A DNA stretch of 64,000 nt, taken from the NCBI GenBank assembly GCA_037957365.1, contig JARHVA010003166.1, positions 372,001 to 436,000 on the forward strand. The letters are read 5' to 3'. The first letter of the stretch is position 1; each line of letters opens with the position of its first letter. The position numbers and the translations under genes are program-made. Below the pieces are notes generated by a model. That model was not told the DNA's origin. It saw only the letters and a program-made list of their open reading frames with translations, and did not search any database. Origin of the DNA: Torreya grandis (Eukaryota; Streptophyta; Pinopsida; Cupressales; Taxaceae). Below are positions 1-12,900 of the stretch, one piece after another.

Positions 1-2344
1 CAACTTTCCTTGTACCTATTGGCCATTTTTGGCCCACATACCAAACATGTGCCTAGTTTCTAAAGGTCTTGAGGTAGATTTCTTGATTGATCAATTAATT
101 AAATAGTTGGACAATCTCTGGATGGAATGAGTGAACTAGAGAGGCCATGAAGATCACAATATTTTTAAACACTTTAGGTTCACTTGAAGTGTAATTTATA
201 AATTATGAGGACTGGTCCAAAGTTGGAGAGACCCTATGGAGTGCTCTAGATAAACATGGAAGCTTGTGGTATCAATCTAGTCCACTCACCATCTAGAGTT
301 TGTCTAGATGTTTGGCTACAGTGTGAAAAAATCTAAAGTAGGGATTTTTCATGGTGTTATATCTCACACATGTGAATGAGTCAAGGAGAAATAGTTGCAT
401 GGTTTTATTCATTTTGGAGCTTTGTGCATATGTACCAAGTTGTAGCTCATGCACTATAACATAATGAAATATATGCATGGGAAAAATTGGATCCTAACAT
501 AGAATTTCCTAAGTTTCCATAGCCATTTTTAGATCCAACCAACATCAACTATCATGCATGAACCAATCAAATTCAACATTTAACAAAAGCATACAAAAAG
601 CTTAAATGGCCAATGGATCAAAAGGGTTTGTTCCTTTCAATGTTAGGTATATTATCTACAAGTTTAGTGCTCCCATGATCCCTGTGCTTCAAGATATAAA
701 ATTGTAAAGTTGGTTAATAAATTATATACATTTACATGAATGTCATTTTTAAGACCCACAAAGTGACTGTTTGGATCCAAATTCTTAGTAGGAACCTAAG
801 AAAGAATGCATGACTAATAAGTGGTAAGCATGTAGGATCTGGAAGGGATTCAAATGGTCAGCAAATCCTAGGAACTAATGAGATATTGAGATTGGGGTGG
901 TGTGTCCCAAAAGATCTATGATCTACATTTAATTAGATCTCAAAATTTGATGGTGAAAAATGAAGTCAAAAGGGTCAAAAACCTAAGTTAGTTCAATAAC
1001 CAATAGTAAATAAATGAGTCAAGATATTTCAATGAAAGTAGGTAAAGCATGAATAAACTTGATTCGATAGGAAAATAAAAGACCCAAACTTGAGCCCAAC
1101 CTAAGTTGGAAAAAGAAGTAAAGGAAAGGAGCTCAATGTAGACTTAGATAAGGGTTAGAATTGAATACAGTGCCATATATGTGTGGATATATAAGAAAAC
1201 CAATATTCTTAGATTGGTTTTCATCTATATTTATCTCAGTCTAGGATCTAAGGCACAAGAGCAAATATATGAGTAATGAGGAGACCATCTTAGGTTAGGC
1301 ACTTAAAAAACCATTGTTCAAGATAGGTATGATGTGTCCCTAGTAGATATAAATATTTTATCATTTTGATGAGATATATTAGAGGATCAATAAATTAGAA
1401 CTTGGGGATTTGTAAAGTATTTGGAACATTCACTCCTAGCTGGATCATGCTTTGCCACTATTGGTAAACTTTTATCTTCTAGTGTAGCCTACTAAAAATA
1501 GAATGATTTATAGGCTTCTAAGCAAATAATCAAATATCTTTCTCATCATGACTTGGTTTGATTGGATAAAAATCTTGGTGAAGTATGTCTTGAAATTAGA
1601 TGGCTCATTAGTTATCATAAATAACATGCTTCTCTCCTTATCTCTCTCTTCTTTCCCCTTATACATTAACCCTTTCTTTCCATGTTGTAAAGGGACCTCA
1701 GATTTTAGACTTTATTTTTTATCTTTCTAATAGACAGGACATTCCTTGAGAAACTCCAAAGTATACTCAACTTGATTAGGCTTGACCATATCAAGCATTT
1801 TTAAGAATTACCTCTTAATGTAATAGGTATTTCTTTGCCTATCTTTTGCCTTGAATCTATGTTTGGTGATTTGTGTATTGTGGTATTGTGTGAAGGAGAA
1901 TATTACTTATCCACGATCCTTCTTTCTAACATTGTTTAGAGGGTTTTCAATGTTTTTTGCAGGTTTAGATTAGTGTCTTATTCTAAACCTCTTCTATGAA
2001 ATACATATGTAAATTATCTTGATTTTAAGGTTGTGTGAGATAGTACTATCCCTTACTAATCTAGTGTGGGTTTGAGCTTGTGGGAGTTTCCCCTTCAATT
2101 TTTGTGCATTACCTAGTTAACTTTCTTAGGATCTCTTAATCTCTTTCTAAACCTTTTCCTATGAAGCATAGTCTTATTTTTAGTCTTAGGTGAGCATTAA
2201 AGAGGAATTTAACCTACTCTAAAGGTTTAACCCCAACATAGGTGACCCACATCTTAGGGTTATTCCTATGTTTGACTAGGGTTTGAATGAAGAAGCCTGG
2301 ACAACCTCCTTACTTAGATTGAGGTGCAATTGTAGTTGGTAACA
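1..2344 (+). repeat. K 5' LTR (start cut by window edge)
   Basis: Bases 1-784 match 4260-5030, and 1331-2344 match 21741-22754, in the same order. The middle (785-1330) has no counterpart in the other copy, which lost it with the edge of H. The LTR ends in GGTAACA, followed by a TGGCATG motif at 2350. No gene is seen; short open frames here are chance. Confidence 0.7.
1188..1195 (+). promoter_or_regulatory. Possible TATA box of the K LTR
   Basis: TATATAAG lies mid-LTR on the coding strand. It falls in the section deleted from the 3' LTR copy, so conservation between LTRs cannot be tested. Weak call in AT-rich DNA. Confidence 0.3.
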
Positions 2345-2349
2345 ATTTT

Positions 2350-2366
2350 TGGCATGATTGATGGGA
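2350..2366 (+). other. Primer-binding-site-like motif of K
   Basis: A TGG-initial motif, TGGCATGATTGATGGGA, begins five bases after the LTR end, where a primer site is expected. It resembles the site at the same place in element J (TGGCATGCCCAGTAGGACC). I could not match it to a tRNA. Confidence 0.45.
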
Positions 2367-2578
2367 CTAAGGTAAAAAGTAGTGGAAGATTTTTTGGTGT
2401 TGTCTTCTTCATATCAGCCTTTTAAGGCATTCTAAAAAATATTAGTAGTGACTTTGAACATCCATCAGCTAGCTAAAGTAGCCCAAGTTCCTAATCACCA
2501 TTATTTGGTATATACAATCTCTACCCATTTGATAAAAATACATGTTCATTCATTCCTTATCCTTTATATCTAGTTAGC

Positions 2579-3770
2579 AATGTTATTGACTTCACCCCAA
2601 ATGGTCCTCAAATTAAATCACAATATCCATATAATCATTCTTATCATCTCGACAACAAACTTATCTACCCTCTATATTAACCTACTTTCCCCTCTAGTCA
2701 ACCTTGTTGAGCCTCCCCTCTATCAACTAAGGAATATGAAGTATTTCCATCTTGGATCCTCTCCTATATAAATGACCCAAACTATTTCATACCCTATATT
2801 TTGAAACCCCCCTCCCATACCCATTTAGGAAAGGGTGGAGATGAACAAATCTTATACCATGTTCCCCTCATGGAAATTAGTCAAAGAAGGTACAAAATAG
2901 GAAAGGGAAATGCTAGATGAGAAGGCCCAAGAGCTAGTATTCATAGGAGAAGGACTAGTTGTACCAAAGATGAATAGAATAACTATATCTCAACCTAATG
3001 AGATTGGTATACAAGAGTCTCAAGATACTCCTTCCTTCCCTCATAAAAAACCTAAAGAAGACAACACGAGTGTCTATGAGGAAGAGGTCATAATAGGTAG
3101 TCCACTTCTTTCAAAAGGGGAGGAATCAGGTTTTAATATAAATTATTCATATGGCTTTAATATTTTAAAACCCAAATATGTGGCTGAGAGTAGGGAAGAG
3201 TTTTTTGTCCCAATAGCTTCTATCTAGTATGGCTAAAGATGGAAATGAGAATGATGCAGAGATTGATGTAGTCAATCAATCATCTGACCATGTTGGAGAG
3301 GTCATAAATAAGATTGAGGAAGAAATAGAGGAAAAAGAAATTCAAGAGGAAGTATGGAAATAATTATACTATGAATTCATTGATTAGGTAGAGGTTATAA
3401 ACCAGCCTATACCTCCCCTAGAGAATGAAGAGGAACTCACCCATCAAGTGGAAGATGTTGACCAATCTCAAGATGAGATATTATATGAAGACAATACTGA
3501 TGCCTTAAAATATGAAGGAGAATGGTTAGATTAAGAGCCATAAGGATATGACATGCTAGGCCTTAGGTAGATTGATGAACTACCATATGGTCCCCTCCAA
3601 AGAAAACATATCAAAGATGATGTTAAATTTGACATTGTCTTGGATGACCAAGAGGAAGATGCCTTTTGGGATGACTTAGCTTTTTTGCTTGAGTCTGGAT
3701 AGTCAATCAAGCACCAGTTCAAAGGAGTTTATAGGCCCCCCTACATTCCAAGTTAGAGAAATCCTTAAAT
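2579..3770 (+). pseudogene. Decayed unrecognised ORF of K interior
   Basis: Successive plus-strand frames give a sensible protein broken by stops and at least two frameshifts. A Pro/Tyr-rich stretch is read in one frame from 2579, continues in another from 2910, then in a third from ATG 3229. The last part is very acidic, with runs such as KIEEEIEEKEIQEEV and VLDDQEEDAFWDDLAFLL. I see no zinc knuckle, protease DSG, RT or integrase motif, so I cannot name it. Its place after the primer-site-like motif is that of gag. Many stops are TAG or TAA where CAG or CAA is likely ancestral. It may equally be a non-gag frame carried by a non-autonomous element. Confidence 0.45.
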
Positions 3771-4139
3771 AAATAGACAAATATGTCTACATTAGAGACA
3801 TGTTTTCCCCTTTTCATCCATTTGAGAGTGTGCCAAAGGAATTAGCAGCTTGGTATTTCAGCTCACATACCATAAGCTCTTAAAGGTAAGGTGTTTTCTA
3901 GCCTAGTTTATCACAAGTGATGCCAAATCTTTTTCATTTGATCTAGGTGGGAAATACTTGTAAAATTGTAACCTTGTATATAGGTTAGAATAAATTCCAT
4001 GATTTTCTCTAAGTTCTTTTGTGCACATTTTTTTAGTAGGTTATTTTTTTTCTTTTTTAAATTTACCTACATGCATCTACCCTTATTGTTTTTTTTTGTC
4101 TTTATTGTTTTAAGAGGAAGTTACAAAAGGAGGTAGCCT
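3771..4139 (+). other. K 3' interior, noncoding, with polypurine tract
   Basis: This stretch holds pyrimidine-rich runs and no gene. Its end, ACAAAAGGAGGTAG, is purine-rich and directly precedes the proposed 3' LTR start TGCATA, as a polypurine tract should. The LTR start is inferred, because the matching 5' LTR edge lies before the window. Confidence 0.4.
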
Positions 4140-5030
4140 TGCATATTTTTCATGATCAACTTAGTTGCATAGAAGTGACTCCATGCCCAATGGATCGAAT
4201 GAGGCAAATAAATTGGGTTCTTAAGTATAGAAAGCATGCTCACCTATGAGTCACTAATGATGCTCACCATTTTGGCCCACATAATAAGTATGTGCCTAGT
4301 TACTAAATGTCTTGAGGGAGAGTTCCTGATTGATAAATTGATCAAATGGTTGGATGATCTCTAGATGGAATGAGTGGATCAAAGAGGCCTTGAAGCTCAC
4401 AAGCTTTTGAAACACTTTTGGTTCACTTGAAGTATAATTTGTCAATTTTGAGGACTAGTCTAAAGTTTCAAAGACCCTATAGAGTTCTATAGATAAGCAT
4501 GGAAGCTCATGGTATCCATTTTCTTAACTCACCATCCATAGTTTATCCATACATTTGTCTACATTATTATAAAAGCTAAAGTAGGAATTTTTCATGAAGC
4601 TAGATCTCACAGATATGAATGAGTTAATGAGAAAATTTTGCATGGGTTTGTTCATTTTGGAGCCTAATTCACATGAACCAAGTTTCATCTCATGCACTAT
4701 AGTGTAATGAAAGATATGCATGTCAAAATTGGCTCCTAAAGTAGAATTTTTAAAGATTCCATACTTAGACATTTTTAGACCCAACCCTCATCAATCATCA
4801 TGCATGAACCAGTCAACTTCAACATTTGACAAAAGCATGAAAAAAGATCTAATGGATAGCAAATCAAAAGGGTTTGTTTCTTTTAGTGTTAGATCCATTC
4901 TTTACAAGTTTGGTGCTCTGATGATCCCTATGCTTAAAGATATAAAATTACAAATTTGGTCAAGAAATGATAGATGTCTACATGAACGCCATTTTTAAGA
5001 CCCATAAAGTGACCATTTAGATCAAAATTC
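4140..5030 (+). repeat. K 3' LTR, left part
   Basis: Homologous to the window's first 784 bases from about 4260 onward. It stops at AATTC, where copia element H begins. The 5' LTR reads AATTCTTAGTAGG without interruption at 780-792, giving a paralogous empty site for H. The LTR continues beyond H at about 21739. Confidence 0.65.
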
Positions 5031-5986
5031 TATTAATCATGAAATATACTGAGAGGGGGGGGTGAGTTAGTATATTATATATCTTTTATTTAATATAATT
5101 TCTTTTCTTTAACCACTTAATCACACATTTAGTATATGTAATACAAATGAAAAAATAATATGCACCACACAAGAGAGAGAGAGACACCATATTTTTATGT
5201 GGAAACCCAATGTGGAAAAAACCATAGAGAACAATCTCAAGTATATGAATGAACACCAACTAAAATAACAAAGTTTGCAAGCACCAACTTGCAGGAGCAC
5301 CAACCCCTTTAAAATATTTTTGAGCACCAACCCATAGGAACGCCAACCCCTCTTGTGTATAAAACACAACTATCTCTCAATGTTGCTTACTCGACAAATG
5401 ATAGAACTCTAAAATATCTCTTGTTTTTCTCTATTCAAAACCAAATTCAAATCATGCACTCTCTTCCATATTAAAAATGGCTTCTCAAGCCTTTATTTAT
5501 AGCTTTCCAAATTACCTTTGGAATTCACCCTTTTTGACCCTTTAATTCTCATGGAAAATGGTGCCAAACTTACATGACCATTCATATCCTTGCATTTAAA
5601 AAGTCATATAGTGACCCTTCATAAGCAAATGCATCATTTCCTCTTTTTTCTTTATCTTGGTGATTTTTCATATTCCTCAAAGTGTCCCTTCATGGAAAAA
5701 TTCACCATACCCTATTTTGTCTTCACATGGTGACTCTTGGAATTCCTAAAGATGACTCTTCATGAGAAAATGTTCCCCATTCCTCTTTTGTCTTTACCCC
5801 GTGACTCTTTGACTTCTCCATGGGCCCTCTTTTGACTTATATGCAACTAAAAATATATTCATGAATATTCAATAAATATTAACACACATTGGCCAAGATA
5901 TGAATATTAAAAATACCATTAAATGCAATTGGGCCTTTATCACCAATAATGCTAGACTTTTGACATCAATGATAATATTTCCAATA
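5031..5986 (-). repeat. H 3' LTR, complete
   Basis: Read on the minus strand it starts TATTGGAAAT, matching the TGTTGGAAAT start of copia I's 3' LTR, and ends near TTAATA. An inverted TATA box (TATTTATA) lies at 5494-5501. About five GGTTGGTGCTC-type units (seen as GAGCACCAACC) lie around 5245-5350. Small open frames here are only the LTR read through. Confidence 0.82.
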
Positions 5987-6000
5987 ATCTCCCCCTTTGT
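5987..6000 (-). other. H polypurine tract
   Basis: On the minus strand GACAAAGGGGGAGAT directly precedes the LTR start, as required for plus-strand priming. The same sequence with one change precedes the 3' LTR of copia I at 52017-52030. Confidence 0.8.
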
Positions 6001-6247
6001 CATTGATGGCAACATCAAACTAAAACTACCACATCCTAAAACTTGCACATATTTCCATCTAAAAAACATACAATAACTCCCCCTTATTGTAAAAACCTAT
6101 ACCTATTACCTATACCTATTTTTGTACCTATACCTATTTTTGCACATATACATATGCTTGTTTCTATTATTCTCCACCTTTGACATCGATGGAAAAGGGC
6201 TTGCCTAGAGCTAACACTTAGATCCCCCTTAACTGATGTTGAACCTC
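6001..6247 (-). other. H 3' untranslated region, part
   Basis: Collinear with 51823-52016 of copia I. It contains further polypurine-like blocks (near 6077, 6171 and 6222 as C-runs) and a short ATAGGTACAGGT-like array expanded at 6093-6135. It is cut at 6247 by J and resumes at 16205 on the far side. Confidence 0.7.
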
Positions 6248-8638
6248 TATAGAGTAAAATTTTTACTCTATGTTGCATTCAAATTTTTAGTCGCGCATTG
6301 CAGTTTTGGTTTCTGCATACTTTGGTCATGGTGGCAGAGTTTTGGGGTAGAGTGCGGGTTTGTTTCTTTCATATATTTTTTCATCTAAGTATCAAAGTGT
6401 AGTGGAAGCTACCAAGTGGCGTAGTCTGAGCACAGGTTATCTTTCCCCCTTTTTTGATTCCTTCATTTCATTTTTGCCTAAGTGTTGAATTCAAGCGGAA
6501 GCCGCCAAGTGTCACTTTCTAAAACATGGATCCGGCCAACTGGCGTCATCTAAGACACTTTTCATAACTTTTAGAAGGGCCACAGAACATGCCACATATC
6601 CAATAATGGCTAATCAAAATTCACCATGTGTCGGCATCCATGTCTCATATCAACACCCACATTTCATCTATTTTTTGGTGAAGGGGTTTCAATAAGCTAA
6701 GCAACAGGATCAGGTAGAAGGTGCCAATTGGTAGTTGCAGAAGGCCCTGGACTAATTTTTTGAAGGGAAGTAGAAGTGACCATGTGTTGACATTTGAGGG
6801 ATAGTCAGTTCAATGCCTGGGTTTAATATATTGGTTTAACATTTTTGGTTCAATACCTCAATTAACGTGTAAATGGTGTGCAGTGTTGAACCATTGAACC
6901 ATTGAACCATTTTGGTTCATCAGGGAGTTCAAGGGAGTGTCCCAAAGACCTAAGGGGTCAAGTACCTTTTTAGAAAGTAGAAAAGCATCATTTCATTTTT
7001 GTCTAAGTGCCAAAGAGCAGTGGAGAGTGCAAAGTGTCACTTTTTGAGCACCTTTCTACTCCATTCCTGAAAGAAGCAGATGATGCCACATACCCCTAGT
7101 AAGAGAAGCGGAGGATGCCACGTATCTTCTCAAGAATAGCAAAGGCCACCAAGTGTCAACTTCTGAGAGATCATCTTCAAGTTTCATTTCCAAATAAAGA
7201 TTGTGGTGGGTCCCAAGTTTTATTTCAAAGGTCTGTGGAAGTGCCAAGTGTCACCAAGCGAAGATGGCCACGTACATCCATCCTTTTTTGTAGTTGCTCA
7301 GGCAAGGAATGCGGTGAGTTTATTTTGTTAAAATTGATAAGTATTGAAGAAGTGGATTGTGACAGTTGTTGAAGGTGGAGTGTTCTTGAGCAGGATATAG
7401 GGAAAGCAAAAAATGTTGTGTGCCTTCAATAAATTAGGCAGAAAGCACCAAGTGTTGTTCTCTGATGATTTCTAAGCAATAAGGAGAATTTTAGGAAATT
7501 GACTAAGTGTCCTCTCCTATTTCAATAGAATAGAGTGTTTTGTGTATCTATTACAACAAAGTAAGATGGAGGGAAAATCGATAGGAGTTATTTCTGGTAG
7601 ATGGAATAGTTCACTGGGTAGACTTTTGGAGCCTACAAACATTAAAAGGGCAATCTGTTTGTCCCTTGCAAGAGGAGGTAGAATGGATAGTTGTGCAGCT
7701 AAGCAGGTGATGGAATGAGGAAATTTAGGCACAGAAGGAGGTACTAGACATGAATCGACATGCCGTAGTCAGAGCAACTACCCCACTTCAGCATGGCCCT
7801 TCTTGATAAGACCAAGATACATCCAAGGCATTGAAGGTGATGTCTATTTGTCCCCTATGAGTTAAGGACAGAGTAGAATTGCATGAGAAAGGTGATGATG
7901 GAAGGAGACATCTAAGGCTATAAAAGAAGAGGATTAGTATCAGAAGAGAAGGAGACTTTTGAAAAGTTTAGACTTTCTAGAGTTTGTGACTAAGAAATAT
8001 CATTTGCTTTTGTCTCATTTTCTTGAGTTGTAAGGTTGATGTAACTGTGCATGTTTATGTGCCTTTTATGTGACTAAATGAATTAAGAAGATTGAACTCT
8101 ATGCCTTTATTGATATTATATGTGTCATTTGCAAAAGTAGTCTATACTGTAGAGTTGTGATTAGGGATGTCATTTGCTTTTGTCTCATTTTCTTGAGTCG
8201 GAAGTTCTACATAACTGTACATGTTTCTATGCCTCTTATGTGATTTGAAGATTCTTAAGAAGATTGAACCCTATGCCTTTGTTGACATTTTCTATATCTC
8301 AACAAAAGAAGTCTCTATTATGAGCCTCTGTTTCTATTGTTTCAATCTTTTTCATTGATCATGCACTTATTTGCTCGTAAATGTGAATTAATCCTACATA
8401 TAGTCTCACTATGCTTAAGATTAAGATGAAATTACACTCAGGCGCATCACCATAGCTAGGTTTCATTTCTTGCATTTGCATTTCTATTTAATTTCCTATC
8501 CTTTTTCCCCCCACACTTGATATAAAATAAGAGACCAGCTTCTCTAAAATTTGGAGGTCATTTCACACTATAATATCCCATAGCTTGAAACTTCCCATCG
8601 TTGTTGATTATAATCAAGCATAATTTTAAGCATCAACA
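6248..8638 (+). repeat. J 5' LTR
   Basis: Matches 13823-16204 end to end with scattered, mostly transition differences. It begins TATAGAGTAAA (TG mutated to TA) and ends ATCAACA. The first 30 bases hold an inverted repeat, AGAGTAAAA and TTTTACTCT. Short open frames here are not genes. Confidence 0.88.
7919..7926 (+). promoter_or_regulatory. TATA box of J 5' LTR
   Basis: TATAAAAG in the context GGCTATAAAAGAAGAGGAT is conserved at the same place in the other LTR (15487-15494), in a purine-rich setting typical of plant core promoters. It would place transcription start near 7950. Confidence 0.6.
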
Positions 8639-8644
8639 GTTTTT

Positions 8645-8663
8645 TGGCATGCCCAGTAGGACC
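8645..8663 (+). other. J primer-binding-site-like motif
   Basis: TGGCATGCCCAGTAGGACC starts six bases after the LTR end. The TGG start fits pairing with a tRNA 3' CCA end; the tRNA was not identified. Element K has a related motif at the same place. Confidence 0.5.
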
Positions 8664-8832
8664 AGTCTTGAAGTTCCTTTCAAGACCGCATGAACTAGAG
8701 AGCTATGAGGAGTTAGAGCTATGGACCAGTCACCATATCACAGTCTGCTACAAATCCAGGTATTCTTTTGCCACCTCTGGTAATTAGTCCAAGAAGAAGA
8801 GTCAATCAAAGTTAATCAATAAGAGAGTAAAT

Positions 8833-9531
8833 ATGGGAGCTCCTATTTCCCCAAGAAATTATGCAAATTAGAATGCTGGTAGTCCTCTGATCCTCTTAGT
8901 ACCACCAACTACTTATCTTGTCCTAGTAGCATATATATTGACTCCTGATGAAGAGGAAATAATCTCAAACTTTCTTCTCACTTTGCAAGACAATGAGGAA
9001 GAACATGGACAATCCCTGGATCATGTTTCAAATGATTTATTTGAAATTATTGGGTCATGCTATACCATTTTACAAGATAGTTGTGAATCAGTTACAGATG
9101 AATAGAACAACATTAAGCCTTAATTATATGTGCAAAATTATTGCACTCTTTCAAGATCATCCTTTCAAAAGGTTGAAGTCACGAAAGAGGAGGATAATGT
9201 AATAGAGCTAGAGTTTGGAGCAGAAGAAGTTAAGTTAATAACTGATATAGGTTAAAAGGCTTCTGTTGATGAGCAAACCATCATTGATTTCTTGGTGAGA
9301 CATACCAACATCAGGAGCCAATATTTGATAGGCTTCTAACAATAAGAGGAGCTTATGGATGTCGAAATCATGTTTGACTCAAACTCACTCAAATGCAGGC
9401 AAATCCATGTGGCTTACACAGAGGACATTTCACCAAAGATATACCTGTTTCAATCACTTGTATGGCAACATAAGTTGGCTTGTCATGAAGAAGACATTAG
9501 AAATATTGTTTTTGATCCTGGAGGGAAATAA
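8833..9531 (+). pseudogene. J ORF1, unrecognised
   Basis: From ATG 8833 one frame gives a coherent, mostly acidic protein of about 230 codons ending at TAA 9529, interrupted by a few TAG/TAA stops. Visible stretches include LTPDEEEIISNFLLTLQDNE, TIIDFLVRHTNIRSQYL and a C-terminal segment ending IRNIVFDPGGK. I see no zinc knuckle, protease DSG, RT or integrase signature, and no membrane segment. It sits just after the primer-site-like motif, in the gag position, but gag identity is not shown. It may be a divergent gag or an unrelated captured frame. ORF2 follows after 460 bp. Confidence 0.45.
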
Positions 9532-9993
9532 AAATGCTTAATTAATGTAGTGAGGTAGTTTCCAATTCCTGCATTGTTTTTGTTTTTTTTTGTTATTTTC
9601 CTGCTTTCCTTTTAAATAAGTGTTTTAAACACAGAGTTGGTCGCTTAGAAAGTTTTTCAAATTCTTCAAAAAATTTCCACATTGAATACTTCCCAAATAT
9701 TTTGAAATCTCTAAGGTACCTTGTGTCGCAACTTGCATAGCATGTCCACCTCGATGTTCCCTGAAGATTACATAGGATCTGCTAATGGTCATCCAAATTT
9801 AATGCTATTTGAGACTTGATAGGTCCATAAATATCTCTTAGCAAGATTTAAAATTTAAAATTTCTTAAGCATTCTTGCACTTGTGAAAATATTTTGCTCC
9901 TTGCGATTTGTTAGCGCCTAGTAAATTTTGCTTCAACAAGAGTGTTTTATCTTGCACAAGGTTCATACCAAGTAATACAAAAAGCATATAAAG
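9532..9993 (+). other. J spacer between ORF1 and ORF2
   Basis: An AT-rich stretch with T-runs and no coherent frame. It could serve as the leader of a separately expressed ORF2; no splice or promoter signal could be confirmed. Confidence 0.4.
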
Positions 9994-12900
9994 ATGGCAA
10001 GAACATCATCTTCACAACAAGGAGATAGGACATTGGGATCTCTTGATAGGTTGCTTGCTAGTAAATCATATGCTTTAGCTCTTGTGCAACCATCGAGAAC
10101 CTATCCAAGAACTAGAATCTTGGGAGTTGGTCAAGCCAGTGACCCATCAAAAGTAAAGGATTACGTAGATGGAATCATGGACCCAATATTACAAAAGACT
10201 AGCAGTAAAAACTATAGAGAAGGGGCACATCAAAGGTGTCTTCAAAGAGCCTGAGCGGGCCAATACGAGATGTTTGGCATGAGGATGTGGACCTCACAAT
10301 TGGGTCAATTCATTGTCCCAGTTGTGCATCTATGCCCTGATTTGGTTGAATTATGCATAGAATTACTCCATGCACCATCTTGCACCATTCAATAGGGTCC
10401 CTTCATGGTGCAGATCACACCACAAACCATCAGGGACATGCTAGCCCTACATTATGACAATACCACTACATTTCCCACTATTGATAAGATGTAAAGGACA
10501 TGGGGGAATGTCAACACTCAGACAAGATTTTTGAGGTCTAAGTTACAAATGGTCGATGGTGATACTACGATACCCATGCTCCCTACACTAAGAGCTCAAT
10601 TCGTTCTAGCTAGCCAAGATGCACTGTCAATGATGGCTCTCATCTTTGGCATGAAGGATGACATGGTAGTGTATGTAGAATAAATGGCCATCCTTTTCAA
10701 GCTGAAGATAGTCAACAAGACATAGGAGTATCGACTTGACTTCTCAGAGCACATTGCCTTTTCAATAGTGGAAGAACTGATCTAGTTCAAATCAAAAGGG
10801 GTGTTTAGGTATTCCTCTTATTTGTTCCATCTCATACTGTATAAAAACCCTGACTTTTTCACCCAACATGTGAATGTGAACTTGTATGACCTAGTTTTTG
10901 ACCCCCAAAGGACCATTCTTGTGTTTGCATGAACACATTTTATCGAGAATTAGTGACCTGTATGATTTTTGGGAACTATTTGTTACCCCCATTTTGTGTT
11001 TCCTTAGCCCTAAACCTGTCATGAACAAGTTATTTCTAAGTGTTTTAAACCTCTTGGTTAGTTGTCCAATCCCATGTGACTTCTATTTTGGGTCCCACCA
11101 CACGATCATAAGGGTTCATGGGTTCTGTGGGGAACCAGTGTTCCTACCAAAGACTTTAACTCTTAGGTTGGCATTCTTGGAAGTCACCAAGTAGGTGTTA
11201 GTAGTTGACAATGAGTATGAATCCAGGAAAAAGAAGAGAAAAATGTACAATCTCTTGTGGATGGTAGGAAACATGAGTTTGGAAGCCAGAGATGCTGAGA
11301 TTGTGCTATCGAGAAATATGGCCTTCCTAGGGTTCCTGCTAGTTGAAGACAAATGGGTTTATGACCCAAATGGTTTCATAGCTTCCTGGGTAAGGACCAA
11401 TAGAATTGGGGCCAGAATTGCAAATGAAGGTTGACCTTTTTGGGAGACCAGAAAAACCCTACAGAAGATGTTCCTAGTCTTTATGTTGAATTGATAGATT
11501 TTCCCTTGCCATAGAATAGGCCATGGGAAACCTTATATGATAAGCAAAGGGATTATGATCCCAAAGTCAGGATGACTTCTAGTTTGAGAAGGACATTGAA
11601 GAACAAAGATTGGGATGTGGAGAAGATTGAAGTTTATTGGAAATATAGATAAGAAATTTCTCAAACCACCCATACTTTCAAAAGCATGGATTCAAATGAA
11701 AGATGGGAGGAACTCTAGGATGAGTGCCATCCGTCCCCTACATCTAGCCTAGAAACAAGTAGATTGTTGACACTCGGTACAAGATAAGAAGCTAGTGCAG
11801 GACCAAGCCAGCAACCACAGGCCTCAAAGTAAGCTGCAGCTACAGGCACTACATCAACCTGGCCCCAGACTCTTAGTGTCATGGAACAATAAAAGAGTGT
11901 GGTGTCTTCACCACCAAAAGCTTCCCCATCATCAAAAGTTATTGAAATCCCTAGTTTACCACAAGCACCACTGGCAACAATAGATGTGGAAGGGAAGCAG
12001 ATGCAACTAGAATTAGAGACACCCAGGAAGAGAAAGAGGGTGCAGTTCCATTTTGATTCAAAGGAGGAAGAGGAACCTTCATGGCACCAATTGTAGAGCA
12101 CTATAATTCCCCCTCAATTAAGTATTACTCCTCCTCCTCCCTCTCAGTCTATTCCTTCCCCTGTTGGCGTGATGCCTCCACCTAGACAAATAACACCTAC
12201 CACCTCTGCCATCCCCATTTCATCCTTCACCCCATCCTTGACACCTTAAGCCCTAACATTACCCCATTTCTCCCCCTCTTTTCCCAAAAATATGCCCATT
12301 TATCTCACCCATAGCCAACCACTGGCTATTCAATATGGCTTGCCACAAGGATATCCTTTTGTAATAAGACACATTGCATCCCCTTCCACCTTCCAGATGC
12401 AAGTTGATGCTACTAGGAAGGCAAGAGAAGCCTAGTTGGAGAAAAAGAGATTTAAAGAGAATAAAGCATTGGTTTTCCCACACCTATGATCACAATTTGA
12501 CCCTATTCAGTAGCAACTGGTGGTGACTCATTTGTCACCCAACGTCATCAAACTGAGTGAGCATATGTAGCCAAAGGACTACACAATGAATGCAGTGGCC
12601 ATTGATATGTCCCTATTCAAGTTGCAAGATAGAGTTGAGCTATTGATAGAATCCACTTCTATAGTCATAAAAGATTATTTGAAAACATAAACAAGACTAC
12701 AAAAGATGGAGGTTGATTTAGCCAAAGAAAAGGAAAACTATAGCAATTTGGCTAAAGAAATAAATAAGAAAGGTAATGAAATAGCAAGTCTGAATAAACA
12801 GTTACAAGATATTGTTTCCCTTCAAATTCACCAAGCATTTTAGGCCCAGAATGATTCATTAAAAGTAGAGCTAACACAAGTAAAAGATGTATTGATGACC

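Noticed and set aside
7056..7247. MALPQTFEI-type minus-strand frame, with a relative at 14626-14817
   Set aside because: Similarity arises because both are the same LTR of J; it is antisense to the LTR and no longer than expected by chance.
11715..12101. 128-codon minus-strand frame
   Set aside because: It is antisense to J ORF2's Pro-rich/basic region, which reads better on the plus strand.
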